A DNA stretch of 64,000 nt from Micromonospora sp. MW-13 (GTDB lineage: Bacteria; Actinomycetota; Actinomycetes; Mycobacteriales; Micromonosporaceae): the NCBI RefSeq assembly GCF_003434305.1, contig NZ_QKKX01000017.1, forward strand, positions 1 to 64,000, in the 5' to 3' direction. Position 1 is the first letter of the stretch, and each line of letters starts with the position of its first letter. A program made the position numbers and the translations under genes. Under the pieces are notes generated by a model, which saw only the letters and a list, made by a program, of their open reading frames with translations, was not told the origin of the DNA and did no database searches. Below are positions 1 to 9,343 of the stretch, one piece after another.

Positions 1-171
1 GGCGGCTGCGTCGCCACCGGCACCGTCGGCCGCCGGACCGTCGGGCCGCCCGGCCGGGCCCGGCGCGACCTCGCCCCCGGCCGCCTTCCGGCCGGCCGTC
101 GCGCCGGGCGGGGTACGCCCCGGGCGCGGCGGCCCGAGGCGGGCCGGTGGAAGCTTCCGATCATCCGACAC
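1..171 (-). CDS. dciA: DciA (DUF721) family protein, N-terminal part only
   Basis: Open frame running off the window edge, starting with GTG at 171 and overlapping the recF stop (161-163) by 11 bases. A GAGGGGG ribosome-binding sequence lies about 7-10 bases upstream of the GTG. The 57 visible residues begin [13 protein letters not shown] and are a Gly/Pro/Ala-rich, probably disordered leader. The family domain itself lies outside the window, so the name rests on position: directly after recF in actinobacteria comes the DUF721/DciA gene, whose product helps the replicative helicase. A second frame (ATG 164) is open too but gives an Arg-rich translation and lacks the ribosome-binding site. Confidence 0.6.
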   Translation of the reverse strand, partial: MSDDRKLPPARLGPPRPGRTPPGATAGRKAAGGEVAPGPAGRPDGPAADGAGGDAAA

Positions 172-1294
172 GACGCACCGCCCCCTCGCCGACCTGGTAC
201 CGGACGCCGCGCAGGCCGGTCGGCACGTCGTCGTCCACGGCGCAGGTCACCAGCACCTGGCTGGCCCCGCCGACCAGCTCCGCCAGCCGCTCCCGGCGGC
301 CCGCGTCCAGCTCGGCGAAGACGTCGTCGAGCACCAGCACCGGCTCGATGCCGTCGGAGCGGAGCAGATCGTACCCGGCCAGCCGCAGCGCCAGCGCGAA
401 CGACCAGGACTCGCCGTGGCTGGCGTACCCCTTCGCGGGCAGCGGACCGAGGGTGAGCACCAGGTCGTCGCGGTGCGGACCGACCAGGGTGGTGCCCCGC
501 TCGACCTCGGCCGACCGGGACTCGGCCAGCGCCGCCGTCAACGCCTCGACCAACGCCGCCCGGTCCGGCGTCGGGCCGGTCAACTCCACCGACGGCCGGT
601 ACGCGACACCGGCCGCGCCGCGCCCCGCCGCCACCGCGTCGTACGCCTTGGTGACGTGCGGGCCGAGCGCGGCGACCAGTTCCAGCCGGCCGGCGAGCAG
701 CTCGGCACCGTGCCGGGCCAGGTGGGTGTCCCAGACCGCGAGGGTGGACAGGTCCCCGCCCCGCGACCCGCCGGTCTTGCGGGCCAGGTACGCGGTGCGC
801 AGCAGGGCGTTGCGCTGCTTGACCACCCGCTCGTAGTCGGCACGCACCCCGGCGTACCGGGGCTGACGGTTGACCAGCAGGTCGTCGAGGTAGCGGCGGC
901 GCTCGGCCGGGTCACCGCGGACGAGTTCCAGATCCTCCGGAGCGAACAGCACCAGCCGCAGCGCGCCGAGGACGTCACGAGCCCGCCGGGCCGGCGAGCG
1001 CCCCAGCCGGGCCCGGTTGGCCTTGCCCGGGACGATCTCCAACTCGATCAGCAGCTCGCGCCCGTCGTGCACCACGGCGCACCGGATCACCGCGGCGGAC
1101 GCCCCCATCCGGACCAGCGGGGCGTCCGTGGCGACCCGGTGCGAGTCCAGCGTCGCCACGTAACCCAGCGCCTCGACCAGGTTGGTCTTGCCGACGCCGT
1201 TGGCGCCGGTCAGGACGTTCGGACCCGGCTCCAGATCAACGCCGACCCGCTCGTACGAGCGGAAGTCGACCAGTTCGAGCCGGCGGACGTACAC
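161..1294 (-). CDS. recF: DNA replication and repair protein RecF
   Basis: RecF (377 residues, normal length) is an SMC-like ATPase that helps load RecA at single-strand gaps. Walker A GANGVGKT is at residues 30-37, Walker B reads [11 protein letters not shown] near residue 320, and the signature region contains [13 protein letters not shown]. The start is GTG, 17 bases after the gnd stop, without a clear Shine-Dalgarno sequence, so translation may depend on gnd. A DnaA-box-like TGTGGATAC (1299-1307) sits in this short gap. The gene lies between gnd and dciA on the minus strand, as in other Micromonosporaceae. Confidence 0.97.
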   Translation of the reverse strand: MYVRRLELVDFRSYERVGVDLEPGPNVLTGANGVGKTNLVEALGYVATLDSHRVATDAPLVRMGASAAVIRCAVVHDGRELLIELEIVPGKANRARLGRSPARRARDVLGALRLVLFAPEDLELVRGDPAERRRYLDDLLVNRQPRYAGVRADYERVVKQRNALLRTAYLARKTGGSRGGDLSTLAVWDTHLARHGAELLAGRLELVAALGPHVTKAYDAVAAGRGAAGVAYRPSVELTGPTPDRAALVEALTAALAESRSAEVERGTTLVGPHRDDLVLTLGPLPAKGYASHGESWSFALALRLAGYDLLRSDGIEPVLVLDDVFAELDAGRRERLAELVGGASQVLVTCAVDDDVPTGLRGVRYQVGEGAVRRVG

Positions 1295-1298
1295 AGGC

Positions 1299-1307
1299 TG
1301 TGGATAC
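1299..1307 (-). promoter_or_regulatory. isolated DnaA-box-like sequence
   Basis: TGTGGATAC, the reverse complement of GTATCCACA, one mismatch from the consensus TTATCCACA. It lies in the 16-base gnd-recF gap. It may be fortuitous. Confidence 0.35.
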
Positions 1308-1310
1308 CGC

Positions 1311-2183
1311 TCAGCGCTTGTGGACGGCGTGCCCGCCGAACTGCTGGCGCAGCGCGGCGACGGCCTTCATCGCGGGCGAGTCGTCCTGCCGGGAGGCGAA
1401 CCGGGCGAACAGCGACGCGGTGATGACGTTCAGCGGCACGGCCAGCCGGACGGCCTCGTCGACCGTCCACCGGCCCTCGCCGGTGTCCTCGGTGTAGCCG
1501 CTCAGCTCGGCCAGCTCCGGATCCTCGTCGAGGGCTCGGTCGAGCAGGTCGAGCAGCCAGGAGCGGACGACGGTGCCCTCACGCCAGGACTTGAACACGC
1601 CCGGCACGTTGGTCACGATCTCCGACTTGGCGAGCAGCTCGTAACCCTCGGCGTAGGCGTGCATCAGGCCGTACTCGATGCCGTTGTGCACCATCTTGGC
1701 GTAGTGGCCGGCACCGACCGGGCCGGCGTGCACGAAGCCGAACTCGCCGGCCGGCTTGAGCGCCTCGAAGATCGGCAGCAGCCGGTCGACGTGCTCCTGC
1801 GCGCCGCCGACCATCAGGCCGTACCCGTTCTCCCTGCCCCAGACCCCGCCGGAGACGCCGACGTCGAGGTAGCCGATGCCCTGCTCGGCGAGCCGCTCGG
1901 CGCGGGGCCCATCGTCGCTGAACCGGGAGTTGCCGCCGTCGATGATGATGTCGCCCGCACCGAGCACGCCAGCGAGGTCGTCGATGGTCGTGTCGGTGAC
2001 GCCGGCCGGGACCATCACCCAGACGGCGCGGGGCGCGTCAAGCTTGTCGACCAGCTCGGCCAGGCTCGCGGCGTCGCTCAGTTCCGCGTTGCGGTCGTAG
2101 CCGACCACCTCGTGCCCGGCGGCGCGCAACCGCTCGCGCATGTTGCCGCCCATCCGGCCGAGCCCTACCAGGCCGAGCTGCAT
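1311..2183 (-). CDS. gnd: 6-phosphogluconate dehydrogenase, short (NAD-type) form
   Basis: Oxidative decarboxylation of 6-phosphogluconate to ribulose 5-phosphate. At 290 residues it belongs to the short class of the family (long forms are about 470). The Rossmann motif GLGRMGGNM starts at residue 7, followed by IDGGNSRF, the substrate-binding VSGGVWG, and the catalytic-region motif [16 protein letters not shown] with its conserved Lys and Asn. The start is an ATG preceded by GGAGG. It lies between dnaN and recF, a conserved actinobacterial arrangement. Cofactor preference (NAD rather than NADP) is inferred from the short class only. Confidence 0.95.
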   Translation of the reverse strand: MQLGLVGLGRMGGNMRERLRAAGHEVVGYDRNAELSDAASLAELVDKLDAPRAVWVMVPAGVTDTTIDDLAGVLGAGDIIIDGGNSRFSDDGPRAERLAEQGIGYLDVGVSGGVWGRENGYGLMVGGAQEHVDRLLPIFEALKPAGEFGFVHAGPVGAGHYAKMVHNGIEYGLMHAYAEGYELLAKSEIVTNVPGVFKSWREGTVVRSWLLDLLDRALDEDPELAELSGYTEDTGEGRWTVDEAVRLAVPLNVITASLFARFASRQDDSPAMKAVAALRQQFGGHAVHKR

Positions 2184-2225
2184 CTGTTTCCTACCTCCGC
2201 TGGGTCTGGATCAAGGGGTGTGCGA

Positions 2226-3359
2226 TCAGCGGGAGACGCGGATCGGCATGATCAGGTACCGGTACCCCGGGATGACCTCACCATCCTCGCCGGCGGGGGA
2301 AATCACCGCCGGCTTGAACGCGTCGACGAACGCGAGCAGCGCGAACTGGGTGCCCAGGTTGTTCAGGCCGTCGATCAGGTACTGCGGGTTGAAGCCGATC
2401 GTCAGCGCCTCACCGGTGAAGGTGGCGTCCATGGCCTCGCTGGCCCGGGCCTCCTCGGTGCCGCCGGCCTCGACGACGAGCCCGTCGGAGCTGAAGCTGA
2501 GCAGCACCGGCGTGGTGCGCTCGGCGACCAGGGCGACCCGCTTCACGACCTCGATCAGGGTGCTGACCGCCACCCGGGCCTCGGCGTTGTGGCTGCTCGG
2601 GAAGAGCGAGCGCACCGGCGGGTAGTTCGCGCCGTCGAGCAGCCGGCTGGTGGTGCGCCGGGTGCCGCCGGAGAAACCGATCATGCCCTCGCCGGCCGCG
2701 CCCTGGGAGAGCGCCATGGTGACCTGACCGCCGAGCGGGCCGAGGGCCTTGGCGGTGTCGTGCAGGGTCCGGGCCGGCACGAGGGCGTTGATGCTCACCT
2801 CGGGGTCGTCCGGGTTCCACTCCATCTCGCGCAGGGCGAGGCGGTACCGGTCGGTGGCGAGCATCGCCAGGTTGCCACCGGAAAGCTCGACCCGGACGCC
2901 GGTCATCATCGGCAGGGTCTCGTCCCGGCCGGCTGCCACGGCCACCTGGGCGACGGCCGCGGCGAACGCGGCGGCGTCCACGGTGCCGGCGCTCTCCGGC
3001 ATCTCCGGCAGCGAGGGATAGTCCTCCACCGGCATGGTGGGCAGGGTGAACCGGGCGCTGCCGCAGACCAGCTCCAGGTGCGCGCCGACCGCGGCGATGT
3101 CGACCGGCTTGGCCGGAAGCGCCTTGGTGATCTCGGCGAGCAGCCGCCCGGAGACCAGCGCGGCGCCGTCGGCGTCGCCCTGCACCTCGACGGTCACCTG
3201 GCTGGAGACCTCGTAGTCGAAGCCGGAGACCTGCAGATTGCCGTCGGTCACCCGGAGCATCACGCCGGCCAGCACCGGCACGGACGGCCGGCTGGGCAGG
3301 CTCTTAGCGGTCCACGCCACGGCCTCGGCGAGCGCGTCGCGCTCCACTCGGAACTTCAT
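2226..3359 (-). CDS. dnaN: DNA polymerase III beta subunit (sliding clamp)
   Basis: Ring-shaped processivity clamp, 377 residues, starting MKFRVERDALAEAV; the ATG at 3359 is preceded by GGAGG. An in-frame extension reaches 3548, but it runs into the oriC flank and has no ribosome-binding site there. The three repeated clamp domains are complete and the C-terminus ends YLIMPIRVS-R, the usual clamp ending near the ligand pocket. It is transcribed away from oriC, followed by gnd, recF and dciA. Confidence 0.98.
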   Translation of the reverse strand: MKFRVERDALAEAVAWTAKSLPSRPSVPVLAGVMLRVTDGNLQVSGFDYEVSSQVTVEVQGDADGAALVSGRLLAEITKALPAKPVDIAAVGAHLELVCGSARFTLPTMPVEDYPSLPEMPESAGTVDAAAFAAAVAQVAVAAGRDETLPMMTGVRVELSGGNLAMLATDRYRLALREMEWNPDDPEVSINALVPARTLHDTAKALGPLGGQVTMALSQGAAGEGMIGFSGGTRRTTSRLLDGANYPPVRSLFPSSHNAEARVAVSTLIEVVKRVALVAERTTPVLLSFSSDGLVVEAGGTEEARASEAMDATFTGEALTIGFNPQYLIDGLNNLGTQFALLAFVDAFKPAVISPAGEDGEVIPGYRYLIMPIRVSR

Positions 3360-3529
3360 CAATGCCTCCGCGTCGACGTCAGCGACAACTCTCTCATGCC
3401 GACCGCTGCCTACCGTCCCGCCCGACCGTGCGGGTACCCATCGCACCTTAGGGCGCGCGGGCAACGGCTGTGCGCCCGACCCCGTGGATCGCGTCGGTGC
3501 CGGACGGGCTGTCCCCGGCCGTTCCGACC

Positions 3530-4080
3530 CGATCCACAGGAAGTCCAACGGTGATGATTGGTTTTTGTTCTCTTAGAAGAACAAACTCATCGTCTTCATC
3601 GCACCTGTGCAAACTGTGGAAAACCGACGTCTGCGCAGGTCAGACAGGTTATCCACCGGTGGTTTGGCTGTGGAGAACCGGGGGTACAACTGGCCCCGCG
3701 ATCCACAGGCCGCCCGATCCACCGGGTTGTCCACCGTCGTCCACCGGTTATCCACCGGTTATCCACCGACTTTCTCCCCAGTCCTGTGGACGGGCCGGCC
3801 CGCCCGGATCGCCGTTGTCCCCAGAACCTTCAACAGGAAACCCACAGGACCCCTCGGATCCGTGGACAACTGCGGCTCTGTCCCCAGCCGTCCACAGCCT
3901 CGTCCCCAGGGTTTGTCCACAGCCTGTGGGTAACTGGCGTAGGACGGAACGTAGTTTTCCACCGTCGGTGGAAAACCGGCTGTGGACAACGAGCGGCGGC
4001 TGTGGACGGACACGGCCCGATCCTGCGGCCTCGACCCGGTGGAGGGTCAACACCGACGGCTCGGAACCCCCTGTGGACAG
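3530..4080. other. oriC: oriC: chromosomal replication origin with about 20 DnaA boxes
   Basis: Gene-free interval between dnaN and dnaA. Exact consensus boxes TTGTCCACA occur at 3913-3921 (+) and 3981-3989 (-). Further boxes with one or two mismatches: 3530, 3615(-), 3649, 3669(-), 3699, 3715, 3727, 3737, 3748, 3759, 3785(-), 3861(-), 3888, 3925(-), 3955, 3968(-), 4001(-), 4072(-). Several are 10-12 bases apart (3727, 3737, 3748, 3759), about one helical turn. The AT-richest segment, a candidate unwinding element, lies at the dnaN side (3550-3600). Box number, orientation mix and location match known actinobacterial origins. Confidence 0.96.
3564..3585. repeat. inverted repeat in the AT-rich edge of oriC
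   Basis: Arms TTTGTTCT and AGAACAAA separated by six bases (CTTAGA), the most AT-rich sequence of the intergenic region. It could be part of the unwinding element or an operator for dnaN transcription. Confidence 0.6.
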
Positions 4081-4128
4081 TGGACCGTCGGGCGGGATGT
4101 GTCCGGGGTCACCCGACCCGAACGCACG

Positions 4129-4157
4129 GACGCCCTGCCGGGGTCCGGCAGGGCGTC
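4129..4157 (-). terminator. terminator of dnaA
   Basis: Perfect 13-bp stem GACGCCCTGCCGG / CCGGCAGGGCGTC with a 3-base loop, about 40 bases past the dnaA stop. It separates the dnaA transcript from oriC. Confidence 0.7.
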
Positions 4158-4197
4158 GGGGTTCTCGCGCCGCGCGGCGCGGCGGCGGGCGTACGGC

Positions 4198-6078
4198 TCA
4201 GGTGGTCTGCTTGATCCGGTTGGTCAGCTCGGCGATCTGGTTGTAGAGCGAGCGGCGCTCCGCCATCTGCTGGCGGATCTTCCGGTCGGCGTGCATCACG
4301 GTGGTGTGGTCCCGGCCGCCGAACGCCTGTCCGATCCGGGGCAGCGACAGGTCGGTCAGCTCGCGGCACAGGTACATGGCCACCTGCCGGGCGTTGACCA
4401 GCACCCGGGACCGGGAGTGCCCGCGCAGGTCCTCCAGGCTGACCCCGAAGTAGTCGGCGGTGGACACCATGATCTGGTCCGCGGTGATCTCGGGGCCGGC
4501 GCCGTCGGGGATGAAGTCCCGCAGCACCTCCTCGGCCAGCGACAGCTCCACCGTCGACCGGGTGAGGCTGGCGAACGCGGTGACCCGGATCAGCGCCCCC
4601 TCCAGCTCCCGGATCGAGTTCGACACCCGCGAGGCGATGAACTCCAGCACGTCCGGCGGGGCGTACAGCCGTTCCTGGGCCGCCTTCTTCTGCAGGATCG
4701 CGATCCGGGTCTCCAGGTCGGGCGGCTGGATGTCCGCCAGCAGCCCCCACTCGAACCGGGTCCGCAGCCGGTCCTCCAGCGTGGCGAGCTGCTTCGGCGA
4801 CCGGTCGGAGGTGATCACGATCTGCTTGTTGGCGTTGTGCAGGGTGTTGAAGGTGTGGAAGAACTCCTCCTGGGTCCGCTCGCGGTTCTCCAGGAACTGG
4901 ATGTCGTCGATCAGCAGGATGTCGACGTCGCGGTAGCGGCGTTGGAACGCGCTGGTCTTGTCGTCCCGCAGCGAGTTGATGAAGTCGTTGGTGAACTCCT
5001 CGGTCGAGACGTACCGGACCGAGCGGGCGTTGCCCAGCGTCGTGGCGTAGTGGCCAATGGCGTGCAGCAGGTGGGTCTTGCCCAGCCCGGAGCTGCCGTA
5101 GATGAACAGCGGGTTGTACGCCTTCGCGGGCGACTCGGCCACCGCGACCGAGGCGGCGTGCGCGAAGCGGTTGGACGAGCCGATGACGAACGTCTCGAAC
5201 ATGTACTTCGGGTTGAGCCGGTTCCCGCCGGCATCCGCGCCCCCGGGCATCCGCCGGTCGTCCCGGCCGCCGGGCCGGTGATCCGCGCCGCCGCGCCCGG
5301 GGCCGCTGTCCGTCCCGCCGTCGCGGGGCAGCCGTGGGCCGGGCGCCGGCCCCGCGTCGCGGTACCGGGGCTCGTAGGGCCGGCTGTCGGCACCCGGGTC
5401 GAGCGCGGGTCGCCCCTCGTAGCCGCGCCGGTCCGGAGCCAGCGGCTCGGCGAAGGCGGTGCTGAACAGCGGCTCCTGGGCGTCCCGGCTGGCCGGCACC
5501 AGCCCCGCCCGGTGACCGTCGGCACCCGCCGGGGAGTGCGCGGGGGCGTCGTCCGCCGACGGGTGCTCCGTCGCGCCGCGCTCCGGGTAGCCGGCGTCCT
5601 CGCGCCCGGGACCGGCCGGTCGGCCGTGGCCGGCGTGGGCCTGCTCGCCCCGGTCCGGGTACCCCGGGGCAGGGCGGCCGGGCTCCGGCTCGTGTCGGTT
5701 CGTTCCCGGCCCGTCGTAGCTGTGGGCGTCGAAGCCGGAGGGCCCGTCGAAGCCGGGCGGGCCACCGGCGTCCGGGGCGCCGCGGTAGACCGTGCCGGCC
5801 GGGCGTCCGGCCGTTTCCTCGGCCACCCGTACGGTGACGGCCACCTGGATCGGCCGGCCGAGCCGCCGGGTCAGCGCCTCGGTGATGGCAGGCCGCAGCC
5901 GGGACTCGATCACGTCGCGGGTGAACGCGTCCGGGACCGAGAGCAGCGCGGTGTCCTCCACGATCGCGCGGAGGCGGGTGAGCCTCAGGTACGCGCGTTG
6001 CTGCGCGGAGATGATCTCATCGGCGAGTTCGTCCGTGGTCGCCGTCCACACCGCGGCAAGGTCGGTCGTACCGGCCAC
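4198..6078 (-). CDS. dnaA: chromosomal replication initiator DnaA
   Basis: AAA+ initiator that binds DnaA boxes and opens oriC. Domain I is residues 1-86. Domain II is a very long Gly/Pro/Asp/Arg-rich linker (about 87-286), typical of high-GC actinobacteria. Domain III has Walker [10 protein letters not shown] (328-336) and Walker [11 protein letters not shown] (386-395). The domain IV helix-turn-helix ends with the DnaA signature [15 protein letters not shown]. The start is GTG with GAGGGGGTGG upstream. Total length 626. Two consensus-like DnaA boxes lie 70-90 bases upstream, which suggests autoregulation. Confidence 0.98.
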   Translation of the reverse strand: MAGTTDLAAVWTATTDELADEIISAQQRAYLRLTRLRAIVEDTALLSVPDAFTRDVIESRLRPAITEALTRRLGRPIQVAVTVRVAEETAGRPAGTVYRGAPDAGGPPGFDGPSGFDAHSYDGPGTNRHEPEPGRPAPGYPDRGEQAHAGHGRPAGPGREDAGYPERGATEHPSADDAPAHSPAGADGHRAGLVPASRDAQEPLFSTAFAEPLAPDRRGYEGRPALDPGADSRPYEPRYRDAGPAPGPRLPRDGGTDSGPGRGGADHRPGGRDDRRMPGGADAGGNRLNPKYMFETFVIGSSNRFAHAASVAVAESPAKAYNPLFIYGSSGLGKTHLLHAIGHYATTLGNARSVRYVSTEEFTNDFINSLRDDKTSAFQRRYRDVDILLIDDIQFLENRERTQEEFFHTFNTLHNANKQIVITSDRSPKQLATLEDRLRTRFEWGLLADIQPPDLETRIAILQKKAAQERLYAPPDVLEFIASRVSNSIRELEGALIRVTAFASLTRSTVELSLAEEVLRDFIPDGAGPEITADQIMVSTADYFGVSLEDLRGHSRSRVLVNARQVAMYLCRELTDLSLPRIGQAFGGRDHTTVMHADRKIRQQMAERRSLYNQIAELTNRIKQTT

Positions 6079-6147
6079 CGTCGTGCCACCCCCTCGCCTC
6101 TGCTCCCGACCGCCGCTGGTCCAGCCCGAACGGCTGACCGGTCGTCG

Positions 6148-6167
6148 TCATCCACAAGTTATCCACA
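6148..6167 (+). promoter_or_regulatory. pair of DnaA boxes upstream of dnaA
   Basis: TCATCCACA at 6148-6156 and the exact consensus TTATCCACA at 6159-6167, spaced 11 bases start to start. They sit 70-90 bases upstream of the dnaA start and probably serve autoregulation. Confidence 0.75.
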
Positions 6168-6449
6168 GCCTGTGTGTACCGACCGATTGTGGCCTCCCGC
6201 CGGAGGCGGGTCGGACCTGCCCCCTGTCTGGGCGGGCGCTGAAGCGGGTTTCACCGTGCCGAACGATTCACTACCTTGTCCGGTCTTGCCTGCCGACGCC
6301 AACCGGCTGCCGATGCCGACCGCAAACGCGCACGCTAACAGCGGGGGGCGGGGGCCATCAACCGCCGACGCGTGGCACCCTTGTCGGCATCAGTGAAAAC
6401 CGCCGCTTCGGTCGCGCTCGCGGCCTGGCGGGGCCGCCGTACGAGGTGT

Positions 6450-6478
6450 TTGACGGTCATTGCCCCCCTGCGTAGGCT
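6450..6478 (+). promoter_or_regulatory. rpmH promoter (housekeeping sigma type)
   Basis: -35 TTGACG (6450-6455), exactly 17 bases of spacer, -10 TAGGCT (6473-6478). This fits the actinobacterial HrdB/SigA consensus TTGACN-N17-TANNNT. The predicted leader of the rpmH-rnpA transcript is about 180 bases. Confidence 0.75.
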
Positions 6479-6664
6479 GGAGCGGCTGCTCTGCCGCCCT
6501 CTGCTAGGGTGGTGTGTGCTTGCTGTCCGCAGTCGCCTTCCCCGCATAGTCGAGGTCCCGCGCCGCCGGGCAGCACCGATCGGGGGCCACCGCCGAGGTG
6601 GCCTGGACCACCACACGATCCCGGCGGTCCTGCCTCCGGGGCGTACGAAAACGGAGAGCCTGAC

Positions 6665-6802
6665 GTGAGCAAGCGCACCTACCAGCCGAACAACCGCCGG
6701 CGCGCGAAGACCCACGGCTTCCGGCTGCGCATGCGCACCCGGGCCGGCCGCGCCATCATCTCGACCCGTCGCTCCAAGGGCCGCACCCGCCTGTCGGCCT
6801 GA
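6665..6802 (+). CDS. rpmH: 50S ribosomal protein L34
   Basis: 45 residues starting [19 protein letters not shown], the invariant L34 beginning, very rich in Arg and Lys. The start is GTG with GGAGAG seven bases upstream; a longer open frame from 6509 is only upstream read-through. It is first in the rpmH-rnpA-yidD-yidC group, divergent from dnaA. Confidence 0.98.
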   Translation: MSKRTYQPNNRRRAKTHGFRLRMRTRAGRAIISTRRSKGRTRLSA

Positions 6803-6837
6803 GGCCGACAGGTCCGGTCCGGGGGACGTGGGCAGTC

Positions 6838-7254
6838 GTGCTGGCGGCCGCGCAACGACTGCGGCGCAGCAGCGACTTCGCCGCAGCGGTCCGGGCTGGC
6901 CGTCGAGCCGGCCGAGGCGCCGTCGTCGTCCATCTGACCCTGCCCGTCACACCCGGCCCCACGGCCGACACCTCGCCGAAGCCGGCGCGGACCCCCGGTG
7001 CGGAGGAGACCTCCACACCGACCCGCGCCGGCTTCGTCGTGTCCAAGGCCGTCGGCCCCGCCGTCGTCCGTAACACGGTCCGGCGCCGGCTGCGGCACCT
7101 GGTCCGCGAGCGGCTGGCGGCCCTGCCGGCCGGCAGCACCCTGGTGGTACGCGCGCTGCCGGCCGCCGCCGAGGCGTCGTACCCCCGGCTCGGGGCAGAC
7201 CTCGACGCGGCGCTCGACGCGGCCCGCACCTCCCGGGGCCGGCGATCACGGTGA
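6838..7254 (+). CDS. rnpA: ribonuclease P protein component
   Basis: Protein subunit of RNase P, which matures tRNA 5' ends together with the RNA subunit (not in this window). 138 residues from a GTG start 35 bases after rpmH. The family signature is [23 protein letters not shown], split here as GFVVSKAVG then [14 protein letters not shown]. Residues about 35-60 form a Pro/Thr-rich insertion ([20 protein letters not shown]). Its stop overlaps the yidD start by four bases. Confidence 0.96.
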   Translation: MLAAAQRLRRSSDFAAAVRAGRRAGRGAVVVHLTLPVTPGPTADTSPKPARTPGAEETSTPTRAGFVVSKAVGPAVVRNTVRRRLRHLVRERLAALPAGSTLVVRALPAAAEASYPRLGADLDAALDAARTSRGRRSR

Positions 7255-7538
7255 GCAGCGGTTCCGCCGCTCCGCGGCCGACGAGCCTGGGTGCCCGACT
7301 GCTGAGCGGGCCCATCGTCGCGTACCGTCGTTGGATAAGCCCGGCGCTGCCGGCCCGCTGTCGGTTCCACCCGTCGTGCAGTGCATACGCCCTTGAGGCG
7401 GTGGCCCGACACGGCGCGCTGAGGGGAGCCGGTCTGACGGTCCGGCGGCTGTCGCGCTGCCACCCCTTTCACCCAGGTGGATACGACCCGGTGCCCGAGC
7501 CGGGCGGTCGCCGCCGTGCCGATGTGACTGGAGTCTGA
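7251..7538 (+). CDS. yidD: membrane protein insertion efficiency factor YidD
   Basis: Small (95 residues) amphipathic membrane-associated protein of the YidD/DUF37 family. Core motif [14 protein letters not shown], then HPGGYDPVP. The GTG start overlaps the rnpA stop (GTGA), so the two are translationally coupled. It is followed by yidC three bases after its stop. Confidence 0.95.
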   Translation: MSSGSAAPRPTSLGARLLSGPIVAYRRWISPALPARCRFHPSCSAYALEAVARHGALRGAGLTVRRLSRCHPFHPGGYDPVPEPGGRRRADVTGV

Positions 7539-7541
7539 GAA

Positions 7542-8528
7542 TTGAGTCTCGACTGGATCTACTACGCGATCTCGTGGATCCTGCTGACCTGGCACTCGGC
7601 TTGGGATGCCATCGGCGTGCCGGTCGGCGCGGTGATCGGTACGAACTGGGCCTGGATCCTGGCCATCGTCTTCCTGGTGGTCACCGTCCGGGTGATCCTG
7701 TTCCCCGTCTTCGTCAAGCAGATCAAGTCCCAGCGGGCCATGCAGGCGCTCCAGCCCAAGGTGAAGGAGCTCCAGGAGAAGCACAAGGGTGACCGGGAGA
7801 CGCTCCAGAAGGAGATGATGGAGCTCTATCGGAAGGAAAAGGCCAACCCGCTCATGGGCTGCCTTCCGATGTTCCTCCAGATCCCGGTCTTCCTCGGCCT
7901 CTTCCACGTGCTGCGCCGCCTCGACCCGGCCAAGGACAACAAGACCCTCTACGGCTGGACCGTCGACCAGTTCAACAGCGCCTCCAGCGCCAAGATCTTC
8001 ACCGCCCCGATCGCCGGCAAGTTCGGCTCGACCGCCGAGGAACTGGCCCGCCTCGGCGCCAACGGCACCACTGTCAAGGTGATCGCCGGCATTCTGGTCC
8101 TGATCATGATGGGCACCACCTACCTCACCAGCCGCCAGATGATCCTCAAGACCGGCTGGGCGGAGGACCCGCAGCAGAAGATGATCCAGCGCCTGATGCT
8201 CTACGGCATCCCGCTGTCGCTGCTCGTCTCCGGCGCGATCTTCCCGATCGGTGTGATCATCTACTGGGTCACCAACAACATGTTCACCCTCGGCCAGCAG
8301 CAGTGGGTGCTCCGCAAGTACCCGCCGCCGCCCACCCCGGGCCGCACCGGCACCCCCGCGTCCCGCGGGCCGGTCCAGCCGGCGAAGAAGATCGGCGGGC
8401 TGCTCGGCCGCAAGGCCGCCCCGACCCCGGTCAAGCAGGCCCCGTCCGCCCCGAAGGTCGCCGGTCCCAAGCCGGGCGCCAAGCCGGTCAACCCGAAGAA
8501 GGGCGGCCCGGCCAAGCGCCAGGGCTGA
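7542..8528 (+). CDS. yidC: membrane protein insertase YidC/Oxa1
   Basis: 328 residues from a TTG start with GGAG ten bases upstream. It inserts proteins into the cytoplasmic membrane. Membrane segments are visible near residues 28-48, 100-125, 178-200 and 225-250. The typical loop LQEKHKGDRETLQKEMMELY, then NPLMGCLPMFLQIPVF, identifies the family. The C-terminal tail (about 265-328) is Lys/Pro/Gly-rich and basic, as expected for ribosome contact. Confidence 0.96.
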   Translation: MSLDWIYYAISWILLTWHSAWDAIGVPVGAVIGTNWAWILAIVFLVVTVRVILFPVFVKQIKSQRAMQALQPKVKELQEKHKGDRETLQKEMMELYRKEKANPLMGCLPMFLQIPVFLGLFHVLRRLDPAKDNKTLYGWTVDQFNSASSAKIFTAPIAGKFGSTAEELARLGANGTTVKVIAGILVLIMMGTTYLTSRQMILKTGWAEDPQQKMIQRLMLYGIPLSLLVSGAIFPIGVIIYWVTNNMFTLGQQQWVLRKYPPPPTPGRTGTPASRGPVQPAKKIGGLLGRKAAPTPVKQAPSAPKVAGPKPGAKPVNPKKGGPAKRQG

Positions 8529-8536
8529 TCCTTCAG

Positions 8537-8569
8537 CCGTCCGCCACCGGCCCGGCCGGTGGCGGACGG
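8537..8569. terminator. strong hairpin between yidC and khpB
   Basis: 16-bp perfect arms (CCGTCCGCCACCGGCC and its complement) around one central C, starting eight bases after the yidC stop. It can act in either direction. It probably ends or attenuates the rpmH-yidC transcript. Confidence 0.6.
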
Positions 8570-8745
8570 GCCCGGTCCCTGGCAGCCGCCCCACGGGGCA
8601 GGCGCCGGGCCGGAACCGCCGCGCCCAGCGCGGACACGGGCGAGACTGGCCCGTACAGACGTGCCCAGGGCACCGGCGATCGTCCGCCGGGCCCGGGAGA
8701 CCAGCGGACCCGACGGTCCGGCCGAGCGAGTACGGAGATGAGACC

Positions 8746-9339
8746 GTGACCGAGACCAGCATCCCCAGCGCTGACCAGTCCCTGGACGAGAAGATCGCGC
8801 CGATCGAGGCCACCGACGACACCGAGGCGGAGGAGGCCGAGGCCGGGGCGGGCACGCGGGAGAAGAAGGCGCCAGCCGAGAGCGAGCTGTTCCGGCAGAG
8901 CGAGATCGCGGCCGACTACGTCGAGGGGCTGCTCGACATCCTCGACTACGACGGCGACATCGACGAGTTGGTGTCCGGTGGTCGGCCGGTCGTCGAGGTG
9001 GTCGGCGGCGGGCTGCAGAACCTGGTCGGTCAGCGCGGCTCCACCCTGGAGGCGCTCCAGGAGCTGGCCCGGTTGGCGGTGTTCCGGCAGACCGGCACCC
9101 CGAGCCGGCTGCTGCTCGACGTCGGGGGCTACCGGGCCACCCGCCGTAAGGAACTCGCCGCCGTCGCCAAGAACGCGGTGGAGAAGGTCAAGGAGTACGG
9201 CGAGCCGGTGCGGCTGGAGCCGATGTCCGCGTTCGAGCGCAAGTGCGTCCACGACGTCGTCAACGCGATGAGCGGGGTGGAGAGCGAGTCCGAGGGCGTC
9301 GAGCCGAACCGGCGCATCATCGTCCGGCCGGCGGACTGA
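8746..9339 (+). CDS. khpB: KhpB/Jag-type RNA-binding protein (KH and R3H domains)
   Basis: 197 residues from GTG. Residues 1-50 are acidic (EATDDTEAEEAEAG) and disordered. The KH domain follows (about 55-130; GGRPVVEVVGGGLQNLVGQ, with VGQRG as the GxxG loop). The R3H domain (135-197) contains LEPMSAFERKCVHDVV, with the R3H-type Arg/His pattern in ERK..H. The family binds RNA and is linked to cell elongation. It lies between yidC and rsmG as usual. Confidence 0.92.
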   Translation: MTETSIPSADQSLDEKIAPIEATDDTEAEEAEAGAGTREKKAPAESELFRQSEIAADYVEGLLDILDYDGDIDELVSGGRPVVEVVGGGLQNLVGQRGSTLEALQELARLAVFRQTGTPSRLLLDVGGYRATRRKELAAVAKNAVEKVKEYGEPVRLEPMSAFERKCVHDVVNAMSGVESESEGVEPNRRIIVRPAD

Positions 9340-9343
9340 CCGG

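Larger units (their letters stand above)
6079..6664. other. divergent dnaA-rpmH intergenic region
   Basis: 586 bases without a credible gene. It holds the two DnaA boxes near dnaA and the rpmH promoter (6450-6478). A second TANNNT element, TAGGGT, is at 6505-6510. No convincing dnaA promoter with consensus spacing was found by eye. Confidence 0.6.
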
